From Rouxiella badensis (lineage in GTDB: Bacteria > Pseudomonadota > Gammaproteobacteria > Enterobacterales > Enterobacteriaceae), in contig NZ_MRWE01000018.1 of the NCBI RefSeq assembly GCF_002093665.1, positions 1 to 64,000 of the forward strand: a stretch of DNA of 64,000 nucleotides. Direction: 5' to 3'. The translations under genes and the position numbers were made by a program. The notes under the pieces are model-generated. The model ran no database searches and had not been told where the DNA came from. It was given only the letters and a program-made list of their open reading frames with translations. Positions 19,816 to 28,414 of the stretch are shown in pieces. Positions within the stretch are counted from its first letter, which is position 1. Every line of letters starts with the position of its first letter.

Positions 19816-20568
19816 ATGCCTATCACGGCCAGTTCGTTGTACCGTGACAGTTTCAATTTTTTGCGTAATCAACTCGGCAGCATCTTGCTGCTGGCGCTGT
19901 TGACCGCATTTATTACCGTCATTTTGAATCACGCTTTTACACCGGACAGCGATCAACTCAGCCTGCTCACCAGCGGTAGCGACTCGCTCTCGGACACGGC
20001 AGGGATGAGCATTCAGGAAATCATTCAGCAGATGACCCCTGAGCAACAGATGGTGCTGCTAAAAGTATCTGCTGCAGCCACCTTCTCGGCATTGGTCGGT
20101 AACGTGCTGTTGGTTGGCGGTCTGATGACGCTCATCCAGCAGGTTTCGTCAGGCGTGCGCACCAGCGCGCTGCGCTCTATCGGTGCCTCAGCCCCTATGC
20201 TGCCGCGCGTGCTGCTGCTGATGTTCCTGTGTACCCTGATTGTGCAGCTTGGCTTGACGCTTTTCATCGTCCCCGGTCTGATTATTGCGGTCGCAGTTTC
20301 ATTCGCGCCGATTATTGTGGCGACGGAGAAGGTAGGCGTTTTCAAGTCGATTAAATTGAGCGCCAAACTGGCCTTTGCCAACAGCCGCCTGATTGTTCCT
20401 GCCATCATGCTGTGGTTGGCAGCAAAAATGCTGGTATTACTGGCCGTCAGCCATTTGAAGTTCTTGGGTCCTGAAGTGGCTACCGTAGTGCTCAGCGCGG
20501 TGAGCAACCTCATTTCGGCCTATCTGCTGATTTATCTGTTCCGCCTTTACACCAAACTGCGCGCCTGA
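19816..20568 (+). CDS. yciC: YciC family membrane protein (UPF0259)
   Basis: An inner-membrane protein of 250 residues, close to the E. coli YciC length. It has about six hydrophobic segments, including [34 protein letters not shown] and [19 protein letters not shown]. The family start [19 protein letters not shown] and [13 protein letters not shown] are conserved. The function is unknown. TAGGAGCC precedes the ATG. It heads the conserved yciC-yciB-yciA series but has its own terminator, so it is probably transcribed alone. Confidence 0.93.
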   Translation: MPITASSLYRDSFNFLRNQLGSILLLALLTAFITVILNHAFTPDSDQLSLLTSGSDSLSDTAGMSIQEIIQQMTPEQQMVLLKVSAAATFSALVGNVLLVGGLMTLIQQVSSGVRTSALRSIGASAPMLPRVLLLMFLCTLIVQLGLTLFIVPGLIIAVAVSFAPIIVATEKVGVFKSIKLSAKLAFANSRLIVPAIMLWLAAKMLVLLAVSHLKFLGPEVATVVLSAVSNLISAYLLIYLFRLYTKLRA

Positions 20569-20598
20569 CGCCAGGCGAGACAGATTGTCGAAAGAGTC

Positions 20599-20626
20599 AA
20601 AAGGGGCGAAAAACGCCCCTTTATTT
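20599..20626 (+). terminator. yciC terminator
   Basis: AAAGGGGCG (20600-20608) pairs with CGCCCCTTT (20614-20622) around AAAAA and is followed by ATTT. It lies 31 bases past the yciC stop. Confidence 0.75.
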
Positions 20627-20824
20627 CGTCTTCAGCGAATAAAAAACCCGATTTCGCTCAGGATAATGTAACGAACTGAAAACAAACGCCTCATTTGAAT
20701 AACAACTGTGGCAAAGTCACCAAATTCGACAATGCTCTACTGTACGGGATGAAAAACGGGCCGCATTTTGAAGGCAGAAAAGGATCCGGTATAGTCAGGG
20801 CTTACCTAAAATATGGAATGAAGT

Positions 20825-21373
20825 ATGAAGCAGCTCCTTGATTTTCTTCCCCTGATTGTATTCTTTGTTTTTTATAAGCTTTACGACATCTATGTGGCAT
20901 CGGGTGCTCTGATTGCCGCCACTGCGCTGGCTTTGATTATTACCTGGATCAAATACCGCAAAGTGGAAAAAATGACACTTATTACCTTTGTTATGGTCGC
21001 CGTTTTCGGTACGTTAACGTTGGTATTCCATGATGACCTGTTCATTAAATGGAAAGTGACGGTGATTTATGTGCTGTTCTCAGGCGCATTGCTCGTTAGC
21101 CAATTGGTTTTGAAGAAACCGCTGATTCAGCGGATGCTGGGTAAAGAGCTGACGTTGCCCGATGCGGTTTGGGGCAAGCTGAACGTCGCATGGGCTATTT
21201 TCTTCCTGCTCTGCGGTCTGGCGAATATTTACGTCGCCTTCTGGTTGCCAGAAAACGTGTGGGTTAACTTCAAAGTATTCGGACTTACCGTTCTGACCCT
21301 GGTATTCACGCTGTTAAGCGGCATATATATCTTCAGACATATGCCTGAAGAAGAAAAAGAAGAAAAAAAATAG
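20825..21373 (+). CDS. yciB: Inner-membrane spanning protein YciB (septation protein A family)
   Basis: An intracellular septation protein of 182 residues (IspZ/YciB family) with five predicted membrane spans, starting [21 protein letters not shown], which is diagnostic. E. coli YciB interacts with cell-elongation and division proteins and influences envelope integrity together with DcrB. The cytoplasmic C-terminus is unusually acidic and lysine-rich ([10 protein letters not shown]). It is followed by yciA after 78 bases, which hold a GTCCCT/AGGGAC hairpin (21391-21415) without a clear U tract. Confidence 0.94.
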   Translation: MKQLLDFLPLIVFFVFYKLYDIYVASGALIAATALALIITWIKYRKVEKMTLITFVMVAVFGTLTLVFHDDLFIKWKVTVIYVLFSGALLVSQLVLKKPLIQRMLGKELTLPDAVWGKLNVAWAIFFLLCGLANIYVAFWLPENVWVNFKVFGLTVLTLVFTLLSGIYIFRHMPEEEKEEKK

Positions 21374-21451
21374 ACGTAAACCTGCCGTAGGTCCCTTTCC
21401 TCTTCGGTTAGGGACTTAAACTTTAGATTTCTCAATGTGAAGCCCATCGAT

Positions 21452-21892
21452 ATGAACGATAAACATAAGTTACCCAATGGCGAAATGGTGTTACGCACAT
21501 TGGCTATGCCTGCAGACACCAATGCAAACGGCGATATTTTCGGCGGCTGGTTAATGTCGCAGATGGATATGGGCGGCGCAATACAGGCTAAGGAAATCGC
21601 CAAAGGACGTGTGGTTACCGTGCGCGTTGACGGCATGACTTTCCTAAAACCGGTGGCCGTAGGTGATGTGGTTTGTTGTTATGCCCGCTGTATTAAAACC
21701 GGCAATAGCTCTATTACTATCAATGTCGAGGTATGGGTCAAGAAAGTCTCTTCTGAGCCTATCGGCCAGCGCTATATCGCGACCGAAGCGGTATTTACCT
21801 ACGTTGCCGTAGACGATCAGGGGAAATCCCGTCAATTGCCGGAAGGTCGCAGCAACTTCAGCGTAGAAACCGCAGGTTCGCTGGACGACTAA
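21452..21892 (+). CDS. yciA: Acyl-CoA thioester hydrolase YciA
   Basis: A hot-dog-fold thioesterase that hydrolyses a broad range of acyl-CoAs, known as a hexamer in E. coli and Haemophilus. The motif NANGDIFGGWLMSQMD contains the catalytic Asp, followed by MTFLKPVAVGDVV and VWVKKVSSEPIG, all typical of YciA. I use the ATG at 21452 (146 residues); a GTG at 21437 would add five residues, and neither start has a strong ribosome binding site. The last 15 residues (RSNFSVETAGSLDD) extend beyond the E. coli protein. Confidence 0.93.
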   Translation: MNDKHKLPNGEMVLRTLAMPADTNANGDIFGGWLMSQMDMGGAIQAKEIAKGRVVTVRVDGMTFLKPVAVGDVVCCYARCIKTGNSSITINVEVWVKKVSSEPIGQRYIATEAVFTYVAVDDQGKSRQLPEGRSNFSVETAGSLDD

Positions 21893-21960
21893 CCGCCATT
21901 TGTTCTCAACTCTTTTAATGAACGTCGCGGCCAGCCGTGTGGCCGCGACGTATTTCTACG

Positions 21961-22989
21961 TTACGGCTTCACGTTATGATTCACGCGCGCTCTGTCTTCA
22001 TGCGCCACGTGATGCAGCTGGGTACGAAAACCCCATACTCCTGCAAAACCGGCAATAACCCCACCGATCACCAGTAAGACGAAGGCGAACCAGCTGGCTT
22101 TTGAAAGCTGAGCCGCGGCCTTGTCAGCCACTTCACGAGCTTTCTGCTCGGCGTCTGCCTTTAACTGCTGATATTTCTGATAGGCCTGCGTATACGCCTG
22201 CTGCGCTTTATCGACGATTTGGTCAGCTTCCTGATCCGACTTACCCGTTCTCGCCTTAATGATATTTTTCAGTGCGTCGCGGTCCGCCGCCTGCAGCGTG
22301 CTGTCACCGCGCGAGATAACGCCGCTTAGCCATTGTTTAATATCCTGGTCCGGTGCCTGCGAACTGCCCGCCTGCTGCATAGCCTGATCCGCTGCACCCT
22401 GTGCCTGGCCCTTCAGATTTTCAGGCTGAAGCTCTGGTTTACCCGTCTGGCGCAGCGTCGTTGTCAGTTCATTCTGCAGGTCATCGAGATTGATATTAGC
22501 CTGCTGGAGCTGATTCTTGACCAAGCTTCCCGCCTGTGGCACCGCGCTAGCAATGCCGCTGCCAACCGCTTTCAGGCCTTCGCCGGCGACGTTCATTGCG
22601 CCACCGAGTGCGCTACCGAACAGCGTGGCAATAATATAAGCAGAAATTAGGGTCACGACGCCCCACGACAGCACACCGTGCAATGCCCCTTCTCTTCTTG
22701 CCAAATACCCCGCGAAATAACCACCAACCGCATAGGAAAGTAGCACGTTGACCAGCGTCCAGATGAGTGCACCGGTGCCCAGTCCATCCAGCGGATTGGA
22801 CTCCTTGAGTGGATCAATTGTCGATGCACCAATGGCGGTGCCTAGCATCGAGAGCAGCAAATAGGTCACGATGGAGAGAATAACGCCGGCAAATACCGCC
22901 CCCCATGAAATCCGCCGAATATTGAGACGATAGGCCTCGGTAGTTATTCCATCATGTGATGAATAAAGCGTGGGATCATTATGCGTCAT
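21961..22989 (-). CDS. Uncharacterised membrane protein, N-terminal membrane domain plus Gln/Ala-rich helical domain
   Basis: A 342-residue protein with no assigned function; relatives appear in databases under unreliable names such as PhnA-like or CAP-Gly. The N-terminal part holds three or four membrane spans (WGAVFAGVILSIVTYLLLSM, ALIWTLVNVLLSYAVGG and VLSWGVVTLISAYIIATLFG). Residues about 150-290 are Gln/Ala/Lys-rich and probably form long helices or coiled coil. A last span (WFAFVLLVIGGVIAGFAGVWG) precedes a His-rich tail. No enzyme motif is visible. The gene is monocistronic between yciA and tonB. A perfect 16-bp palindrome sits 61 bases upstream. Confidence 0.8.
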   Translation of the reverse strand: MTHNDPTLYSSHDGITTEAYRLNIRRISWGAVFAGVILSIVTYLLLSMLGTAIGASTIDPLKESNPLDGLGTGALIWTLVNVLLSYAVGGYFAGYLARREGALHGVLSWGVVTLISAYIIATLFGSALGGAMNVAGEGLKAVGSGIASAVPQAGSLVKNQLQQANINLDDLQNELTTTLRQTGKPELQPENLKGQAQGAADQAMQQAGSSQAPDQDIKQWLSGVISRGDSTLQAADRDALKNIIKARTGKSDQEADQIVDKAQQAYTQAYQKYQQLKADAEQKAREVADKAAAQLSKASWFAFVLLVIGGVIAGFAGVWGFRTQLHHVAHEDRARVNHNVKP

Positions 22990-23049
22990 AATTATTTCCT
23001 CTATAAATTAATGACATGAAGTGATAGATGGCAACAGAAGTCCCCTCGA

Positions 23050-23065
23050 TGACCCACCTGGGTCA
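23050..23065. promoter_or_regulatory. Perfect palindrome TGACCCACCTGGGTCA, candidate operator
   Basis: Two 7-base arms, TGACCCA and TGGGTCA, flank a two-base centre. The palindrome lies 61 bases upstream of the membrane-protein start codon. It has no U tract, so it is not a terminator. I do not recognise the regulator; a dimeric repressor or activator site is an inference. Confidence 0.4.
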
Positions 23066-23244
23066 CGAAAATATGCGACAACCAATTATCATTCATATGA
23101 AAGCACTGGCTTTGATAAGGGTATATTCTTATTTAATTTAAATAATAAGAACAAATTACCGCTAACCCTTTAGAGGATAGACAATAAAACAGGAGTGTGT
23201 TCAAAAAAACAGCGTTTAAAAATAGGGGCGATCGCAGAAATAAT

Positions 23245-23275
23245 AAAAAAGGGATAAAACCGGCGTTTTATCCCT
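23245..23275 (-). terminator. tonB terminator
   Basis: On the minus strand the stem GGGATAAAAC (23274-23265), loop GCCG and GTTTTATCCC (23260-23251) is followed by T6. It lies 29 bases beyond the tonB stop. Confidence 0.8.
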
Positions 23276-23303
23276 TCCTTTAGCAGCAGACTATGGTAAG
23301 AAA

Positions 23304-24101
23304 TTATTCCTCGAGGCCACCGCCGCCGTTCATTTTAAATACCAGCGTGACGGTCAGGTTTTTGGCCTGTTTAGGCTCATAGCGCCATTTGTTCATCGCC
23401 ATTTTCACCTCACGCTCAAACATATTACGCGGCTCGGCAGACAAGATTCTGATGTTGTCCACGCGACCGTCGCTGTCTACATCGAATTGCACCTTGACCC
23501 GCCCTTCGATGCGCAGCGCGAAGGCGCGCGCAGGATACTGCGGCTTACCCCGCTCAAGCGGACGCGGACCACTGCTCGCGCCATTGGTTTGCGCTGCCGG
23601 TTTTGGCGCCTGTGCCACAGGCGCTTTTGAGGCAGCAAAAGGCGAAGACTCGGCTTTGGCGACTTCCTGCGTTTTCTCGACCGGTTTCTGCTGAGGCTGC
23701 GGATGCGGCTTTGGCTTCGGTTTTTCGAGCGGCTTTTTGACCGGTTTTGGCGGCTTCGGCTTTGGCTTCGGCTTGGGTTCTGGCAACGGCACAGCAACGG
23801 GTTGCGTCACCACCGGATCGGGTTTGACCTCCGGCTCCGGCTCAGGGTCGGGCTGCGGCTGTACCTCAGGCTGTGGCGTTGGCGGCGGAGCGAAGGTCTC
23901 TGGATTAACCATGGTGACGCTCATCACGTGCTCTTCCTGCCTGGGCATCTTAACGGCATCGGTGAGGGTCACGTAGAGTAAGGCCGCAATAAGCGCGGCA
24001 TGGATGCCGATAGAGAGCAAGGCCGGCAATGTTACTCTGCGAATGATTGACTGATTTTTTAACGGCATGGCATTAGTTAAAGACATCGCTCTTGGCTGCA
24101 T
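23304..24101 (-). CDS. tonB: Energy transducer TonB
   Basis: Couples the inner-membrane proton motive force, through ExbB/ExbD, to outer-membrane receptors for siderophores and vitamin B12. The 265-residue protein has a single N-terminal membrane anchor ([20 protein letters not shown]) containing the conserved SxxxH pattern (Ser31, His35). A long periplasmic Pro/Glu then Pro/Lys spacer follows (about residues 70-150), and the C-terminal domain has [20 protein letters not shown] and the [16 protein letters not shown] signature. Internal Met codons at 24086 and 24068 are alternative starts. A Fur-like site lies upstream, as expected for an iron-regulated gene. Confidence 0.95.
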   Translation of the reverse strand: MQPRAMSLTNAMPLKNQSIIRRVTLPALLSIGIHAALIAALLYVTLTDAVKMPRQEEHVMSVTMVNPETFAPPPTPQPEVQPQPDPEPEPEVKPDPVVTQPVAVPLPEPKPKPKPKPPKPVKKPLEKPKPKPHPQPQQKPVEKTQEVAKAESSPFAASKAPVAQAPKPAAQTNGASSGPRPLERGKPQYPARAFALRIEGRVKVQFDVDSDGRVDNIRILSAEPRNMFEREVKMAMNKWRYEPKQAKNLTVTLVFKMNGGGGLEE

Positions 24102-24167
24102 AATGATTCAATTTCCCCGTGAATCCGCAAGTTTAAATGCAAATAGCAATCATATTCAATAAGGAGA

Positions 24168-24182
24168 TGAAAACTATTCTCA
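24168..24182 (-). promoter_or_regulatory. Fur-like box upstream of tonB
   Basis: TGAAAACTATTCTCA matches the 7-1-7 Fur consensus TGATAAT-N-ATTATCA at 11 of 14 positions. It lies 67 bases before the first tonB ATG, where iron repression of tonB would act. Confidence 0.55.
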
Positions 24183-24310
24183 AATACTGCACTTTTGATT
24201 CATCCATCCCTCTTTCCCTGAGGACAGGGTTTCGCTATGGTAACTCACCCTAATGAAACGAACGCATTAGGATGTATTCGATATTTTGACAACAAATGAC
24301 AAGGTGAACC

Positions 24311-24607
24311 ATGCTTTACATGATCTATTCTGAAGATGTTGCCAATTCTCTGGAAAAAAGACGCATCGCGCGCCCTGCGCATATCGATCGTCTGCAAAAG
24401 CTGAAAGATCAGGGCCGAGTTCTGGTGGGCGGACCACTTCCGGCTATCGACAGCGAAGAGCCTGGCGATGCGGGCATGACGGGTTCACTGGTGATTGCTG
24501 AGTTTGAAAGCCTGGAAGCCGCTAAAAGCTGGGCCGAAGTTGACCCTTATATGCTGGCAGGCGTGTACCACAAGACGACCGTTAAACCTTTTAAGAAAAC
24601 CATCTAA
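24311..24607 (+). CDS. yciI: YciI family protein
   Basis: A 98-residue YCII-domain protein with a dimeric alpha/beta-barrel (ferredoxin-like) fold, the same length as in E. coli. Conserved features are the start [10 protein letters not shown], the [22 protein letters not shown] segment carrying a putative active-site His, and DPYMLAGVY. Related proteins catalyse dehalogenation-type or muconolactone reactions, but the role of YciI itself is unknown. It is transcribed away from tonB, as in E. coli. AAGGTGAACC precedes the start. Confidence 0.94.
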   Translation: MLYMIYSEDVANSLEKRRIARPAHIDRLQKLKDQGRVLVGGPLPAIDSEEPGDAGMTGSLVIAEFESLEAAKSWAEVDPYMLAGVYHKTTVKPFKKTI

Positions 24608-24729
24608 GCCGTCATTTTGGCCGGGTTTCACAGAAGCAGGGGTACCCTGCTTCTTTCATTCTGAAGTGCCAAGCTAACCTCAGGCTTACGTGTTAGACTG
24701 ATTCCCCCAACCTGTGAGGTTACCCCATT

Positions 24730-24900
24730 ATGTCATTCTTCGACGGATTGAAGTTTCTGACCAGTAAAACGAGCAAGGTAGTGTGCCCAGAATGCAAGGC
24801 AGCGACCGAGCAGTTAAGTGCCAAAGTGCGTAAAAACGCGACGCTGGTTTGCCCGAGATGCGGCGCCCTTTTTCGCGTGGGCGACAACGGACAGGCGTAA
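24730..24900 (+). CDS. Small zinc-ribbon protein, YnfU-like
   Basis: A 56-residue protein too short for standard gene lists. It reads MSFFDGLKFLTSKTSK, then CPECKA, 18 residues, CPRCGALFRVG and ends GDNGQA. Two CxxC knuckles make a classic one-zinc ribbon. The start ATG follows GTGAGGTTACCCC, and codon use is normal for the neighbourhood, so it is very likely a real gene. It resembles the E. coli YnfU family in size and layout; I am not certain of the assignment. Function unknown. It follows yciI by 122 bases. Confidence 0.7.
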   Translation: MSFFDGLKFLTSKTSKVVCPECKAATEQLSAKVRKNATLVCPRCGALFRVGDNGQA

Positions 24901-25407
24901 AAAAAGGCGCTCTACGCGCCCAATATTCTTTCATCACACGTTGATGACCTATTATTGTCACCTGACGAGAAAGCCCTATTGCCTCATCACCAGACGTGGA
25001 TGACTCTAAACAGGCTGACACGCTGTTGCTGTAGACAATGGATCGCTCGAATACGGTAAATATGCCGATAGCGTCGAGATTGTCCTTCAAGCCAGCGGCT
25101 TTTTCTTCTCTGAGACTGACGCTGCATACGCCAACGGGCCACTTCATTTCTACTGCGTTTCATACAACAAATATTCCTTTAATAAGGGTCTCTGTTTAAA
25201 TAGCGCGAACATTATAGATCATCTAGACCTTATCATTGAGAGTTTTAGCTACGCTTAATTACATGCTTCGTTGGATTATTACCTTTGTCGACAACTCAAT
25301 CAGAGCTAGCCGATTGAAGCAGCAGATAAAATTTTATAAAAGGTTTAACCTTTAGCGCACTCTGCGTACACTCACCAAATTGCTCGCGAACAGGATTTTT
25401 CGCCCTT
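24901..25407. other. Intergenic region between the zinc-ribbon gene and clsA
   Basis: A 507-base gap. A short GGCGC/GCGCC hairpin directly follows the zinc-ribbon gene (24906-24920). A frame without a start codon (25019-25258) reads like protein and is listed as a possible remnant. The last 150 bases are AT-rich and should contain the clsA promoter. Confidence 0.5.
25019..25258 (+). pseudogene. Possible gene remnant without start codon
   Basis: From 25019 to the TAA at 25256-25258 there are 79 open codons with no ATG, GTG or TTG in the first part of the frame. The translation contains AVDNGSLEYGKYADSVEIVL and ends DHLDLIIESFSYA, a composition typical of a folded protein. In another frame just upstream, SPDVDDSKQADTLLL runs into it, as if a single frameshift near 25015-25030 broke one gene. 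I recognise no family. The alternative is chance, as the opposite strand is also open here. Confidence 0.3.
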
Positions 25408-26868
25408 ATGACAACATTTTATACAGTAATCAGTTGGCTTATGGTCTTCGGTTATTGGTTATTAATTGCCGGCGTTACGCTGCGCATTTTAATGAAGCGC
25501 CGTGCCGTACCTTCGGCCATGGCCTGGTTATTGATTATCTTTATTATTCCGTTGGTTGGAATCATTGCCTATCTTTCTTTTGGTGAGCTGCATTTAGGCA
25601 AACGGCGGGCGGAACGCGCCAAGGCAATGTGGCCCTCAACCGCGCATTGGCTGAACGATCTCAAAGGTTGTCATCGAATTTTTGCTACCGAAAACAGCGA
25701 TGTAGCAAAATCGCTGTTCCAGCTTTGCGAACGTCGCCAGGGAATTGGTGGCGTAAAAGGCAATCAGCTGCAACTGCTCACCACCAGCGACGACACGCTA
25801 AAATCTATCATGCGTGATATCGAACTGGCGCGGCACAACATCGAGATGGTGTTCTATATCTGGCAACCCGGCGGCCTGGTAGATCAGGTCGCCGAGTCAC
25901 TGATGGCCGCCGCGCGGCGTGGGGTGCACTGTCGACTGATGCTTGACTCCGCCGGTAGCCTGCAGTTTTTCCGCAGCCCTTACCCGGCAATGATGCGTAA
26001 CGCCGGTATCGAAGTTGTTGAAGCGCTCAAGGTAAGCCTGTTCCGCGTGTTTCTACGTCGTATGGATCTGCGCCAACACCGCAAGGTGGTGCTTATCGAT
26101 AACTACGTCGCCTACAGCGGCAGCATGAATATGGTCGATCCGCGCCTGTTCAAGCAGGATGCCGGCGTGGGCCAGTGGGTTGATCTGATGGCGCGTATGG
26201 AAGGCCCAGTGGCAACCACGATGGGTATCGTCTACTCCTGCGATTGGGAGATAGAGACCGGTAAGCGTATTCTGCCGCCGGAGCCTGAGGTCAATCAAAT
26301 GCCGTTCGAGCAGGAGAGCGGGCATACTATTCAGGTTATCGCCTCGGGTCCGGGATTCCCTGAAGACATGATCCATCAGGCGCTTTTGACCGCCTCGTAT
26401 TCAGCGCGAGAACAGCTGGTCATGACCACGCCTTATTTCGTGCCGAGTGACGACTTATTACACGCAATTTGCACCGCCGCACAGCGTGGAGTCGACGTCA
26501 GCATTATTATGCCAATGAAAAACGATTCAGTGATGGTCGGCTGGGCGAGCCGGGCATTTTATAACGAGCTGCTTGAGGCTGGCGTCAAGATTTACCAGTT
26601 TGAGGGCGGCCTGTTGCATACCAAAAGCATTCTGGTCGACGGGCAGTTGAGTCTGGTCGGCACGGTAAATCTGGATATGCGCAGCCTGTGGTTGAACTTT
26701 GAGATTACGCTGGTCATTGATGACGCCGGTTTTGGTGCCGACCTAGCCGTGGTGCAGGAAGATTATCTCGCGCGCTCTCGCCTCCTCGACCCGAAGGTCT
26801 GGCTCAAGCGACCTTTCTGGCATCGTATCGTTGAGCGCCTGTTCTACTTTTTCAGTCCGTTACTGTAA
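25408..26868 (+). CDS. clsA: Cardiolipin synthase A
   Basis: Makes cardiolipin at the inner membrane by transferring a phosphatidyl group between two phosphatidylglycerols. Length is 486 residues, identical to E. coli ClsA. Two N-terminal membrane spans (residues about 5-60) precede two phospholipase-D domains. Both HKD motifs are intact: His224 in [16 protein letters not shown] and His404 in [16 protein letters not shown]. The C-terminus ends in a hydrophobic segment. It is monocistronic, upstream of yciU. Confidence 0.97.
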   Translation: MTTFYTVISWLMVFGYWLLIAGVTLRILMKRRAVPSAMAWLLIIFIIPLVGIIAYLSFGELHLGKRRAERAKAMWPSTAHWLNDLKGCHRIFATENSDVAKSLFQLCERRQGIGGVKGNQLQLLTTSDDTLKSIMRDIELARHNIEMVFYIWQPGGLVDQVAESLMAAARRGVHCRLMLDSAGSLQFFRSPYPAMMRNAGIEVVEALKVSLFRVFLRRMDLRQHRKVVLIDNYVAYSGSMNMVDPRLFKQDAGVGQWVDLMARMEGPVATTMGIVYSCDWEIETGKRILPPEPEVNQMPFEQESGHTIQVIASGPGFPEDMIHQALLTASYSAREQLVMTTPYFVPSDDLLHAICTAAQRGVDVSIIMPMKNDSVMVGWASRAFYNELLEAGVKIYQFEGGLLHTKSILVDGQLSLVGTVNLDMRSLWLNFEITLVIDDAGFGADLAVVQEDYLARSRLLDPKVWLKRPFWHRIVERLFYFFSPLL

Positions 26869-26981
26869 AAGCAGCGGCGAGAATGTTCTAATAGGTCATG
26901 TCATAAGGAGTCGGCCACGAGGCGCAGTCGCTGCATCCTGCCGATGGCTTATCACACCACAAACTATTGAATGAGAAGAAT

Positions 26982-27305
26982 ATGGATCTGAATAATCGCC
27001 TGACCGAAGACGAAACCCTTGAGCAAGCCTACGACATCTTCCTCGAACTGGCTGGAGATAACTTGGATCCTGCGGATATCCTGATCTTTAACCTGCAGTT
27101 TGAGGAGCGCGGTGGCGCAGAACTGTATGACCCTGCCGAAGACTGGGCCGAGCACGTTGATTTTGACCTTAACCCCGACTTCTTCGCTGAAGTCGTTATT
27201 GGTCTAGCCGACGCAGACGGTGAGCCCATCAACGACGTCTTTGCTCGCGTGCTGCTATGCCGTGAAAAAGACCATAAGCTTTGCCATATTCTGTGGAAAG
27301 AGTGA
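26982..27305 (+). CDS. yciU: YciU family protein (HI1450/UPF0263, dsDNA-mimic type)
   Basis: A very acidic protein of 107 residues. It matches E. coli YciU along its whole length ([20 protein letters not shown], then [20 protein letters not shown]). The Haemophilus homologue HI1450 mimics the shape and charge of double-stranded DNA and binds HU, so a role in nucleoid or DNA-binding-protein control is plausible but unproven here. I chose the ATG at 26982, which follows GAGAAG; an in-frame TTG at 26967 adds five residues. Confidence 0.93.
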   Translation: MDLNNRLTEDETLEQAYDIFLELAGDNLDPADILIFNLQFEERGGAELYDPAEDWAEHVDFDLNPDFFAEVVIGLADADGEPINDVFARVLLCREKDHKLCHILWKE

Positions 27306-27330
27306 TGCGTTAACGCGCGTACCACAAAAG

Positions 27331-27360
27331 AAAAACCCCGCCACTGTGCGGGGTTTTTTG
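27331..27360. terminator. Bidirectional terminator between yciU and oppF
   Basis: AAAACCCCGC pairs with GCGGGGTTTT around CACTGT, with A and T runs on both sides. It serves the convergent yciU gene and opp operon. Confidence 0.82.
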
Positions 27361-27376
27361 TCTTTGCGCCGGCAGA

Positions 27377-28414
27377 TTATAACGGATCGACCTTCAAACA
27401 AGACACGGCGTGGCGGAAGCTTCCCTCAAGCAGAGGGCGCGTATTGGCGCATTCCGGCCCGGCAATCGGACAGCGGGTACGGAACACGCATCCCGACGGC
27501 GGGTTAATCGGCGACGGCAACTCTCCCTCCAGCAGCTGAATGGTCTTGTTACGCTCCTTGTCCGGGTCCGGTACAGGTACCGCCGACATCAGCGCACGCG
27601 TGTATGGGTGCAGCGGATTATGATAGACCTCGTCATAGGTCCCCAGCTCCACGGCGTGGCCAAGATACATCACCAGCACGCGGTCGGAGATGTGCTTAAC
27701 CACCGCCAAATCATGGGCGATAAAGATAAGCGACAGGCCCATCTCACGCTGCAACTGTTGCAGCAGGTTGACGACCTGGGCCTGAATCGAGACGTCCAGT
27801 GCCGAGACCGGCTCGTCACAAATCACCAGCTTGGGTTCAAGGATAAGCGCACGTGCGATACCGATACGCTGACACTGACCGCCGGAAAACTCGTGCGGAT
27901 AGCGGTTGATCAGGTTGGGCAGCAGGCCAACCTTCAGCATCATCGCCTTAACCTTCTCCTTAACCTGCTGTTTCGGCATTTTTGGATTATAGGTGCGCAG
28001 CGGCTCGGCGATTATCTCACCTATCGTCATACGCGGGTTGAGCGAGGCCAGCGGATCCTGGAAGATCATCTGGATATCGCTGCGCGTATTGCGCCATTCG
28101 GCAGCAGACATATTCAGCAGGTCTTTACCCAACCAGGCTACGCGGCCGTCGGTGGCCTTAACCAGCCCAATCAGCGCACGAGCAAAGGTCGATTTACCAC
28201 AGCCCGACTCACCTACCACGCCGAGCGTTTCGCCTTCATACAGGCGCAGACTAACGCCATCGACCGCCTTCAGAGTTTTTGAGGGTTGCCAGAACCACTG
28301 CTTGCCGTCTTTGATGTCGAAATGCACCTTCAGGTCGGCGACCTCAAGCAGCACTTTTCTCTGGTCCACGGGAGAGGTATCCGGCGCCGGAGTTATACTA
28401 ATCACTTCGCTCAT
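27377..28414 (-). CDS. oppF: Oligopeptide ABC transporter ATP-binding protein OppF
   Basis: One of the two ATPases that power oligopeptide uptake with OppBC and OppA. From the ATG at 28414 it has 345 residues. The Walker A motif is GESGCGKS, the signature is FSGGQCQRIGIARAL, Walker B is LVICDEPVSALD and the H-loop is FIAHDLAVV. The C-terminal extension has the cysteine cluster CVFRTRCPIAGPEC seen in Opp/Dpp-type ATPases. The start codon overlaps the oppD stop (ATGA) and follows GGAGGA; the longer open frame upstream is not used. It is the last gene of the operon. Confidence 0.97.
   Translation of the reverse strand: MSEVISITPAPDTSPVDQRKVLLEVADLKVHFDIKDGKQWFWQPSKTLKAVDGVSLRLYEGETLGVVGESGCGKSTFARALIGLVKATDGRVAWLGKDLLNMSAAEWRNTRSDIQMIFQDPLASLNPRMTIGEIIAEPLRTYNPKMPKQQVKEKVKAMMLKVGLLPNLINRYPHEFSGGQCQRIGIARALILEPKLVICDEPVSALDVSIQAQVVNLLQQLQREMGLSLIFIAHDLAVVKHISDRVLVMYLGHAVELGTYDEVYHNPLHPYTRALMSAVPVPDPDKERNKTIQLLEGELPSPINPPSGCVFRTRCPIAGPECANTRPLLEGSFRHAVSCLKVDPL

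Larger units (their letters stand above)
22990..23303. other. Intergenic region between the membrane-protein gene and tonB
   Basis: A 314-base gap. From left to right it holds the ribosome binding site of the membrane-protein gene, a 16-bp palindrome at 23050-23065, an AT-rich stretch likely to contain the promoter, and the tonB terminator at 23245-23275. Confidence 0.6.

Noticed and set aside
24728-25147. A 139-codon minus-strand frame
   Set aside because: Its first half is antisense to the zinc-ribbon gene, which has clear CxxC motifs; the other half overlaps the possible remnant. One strand must be chance, and the minus strand lacks a start signal.
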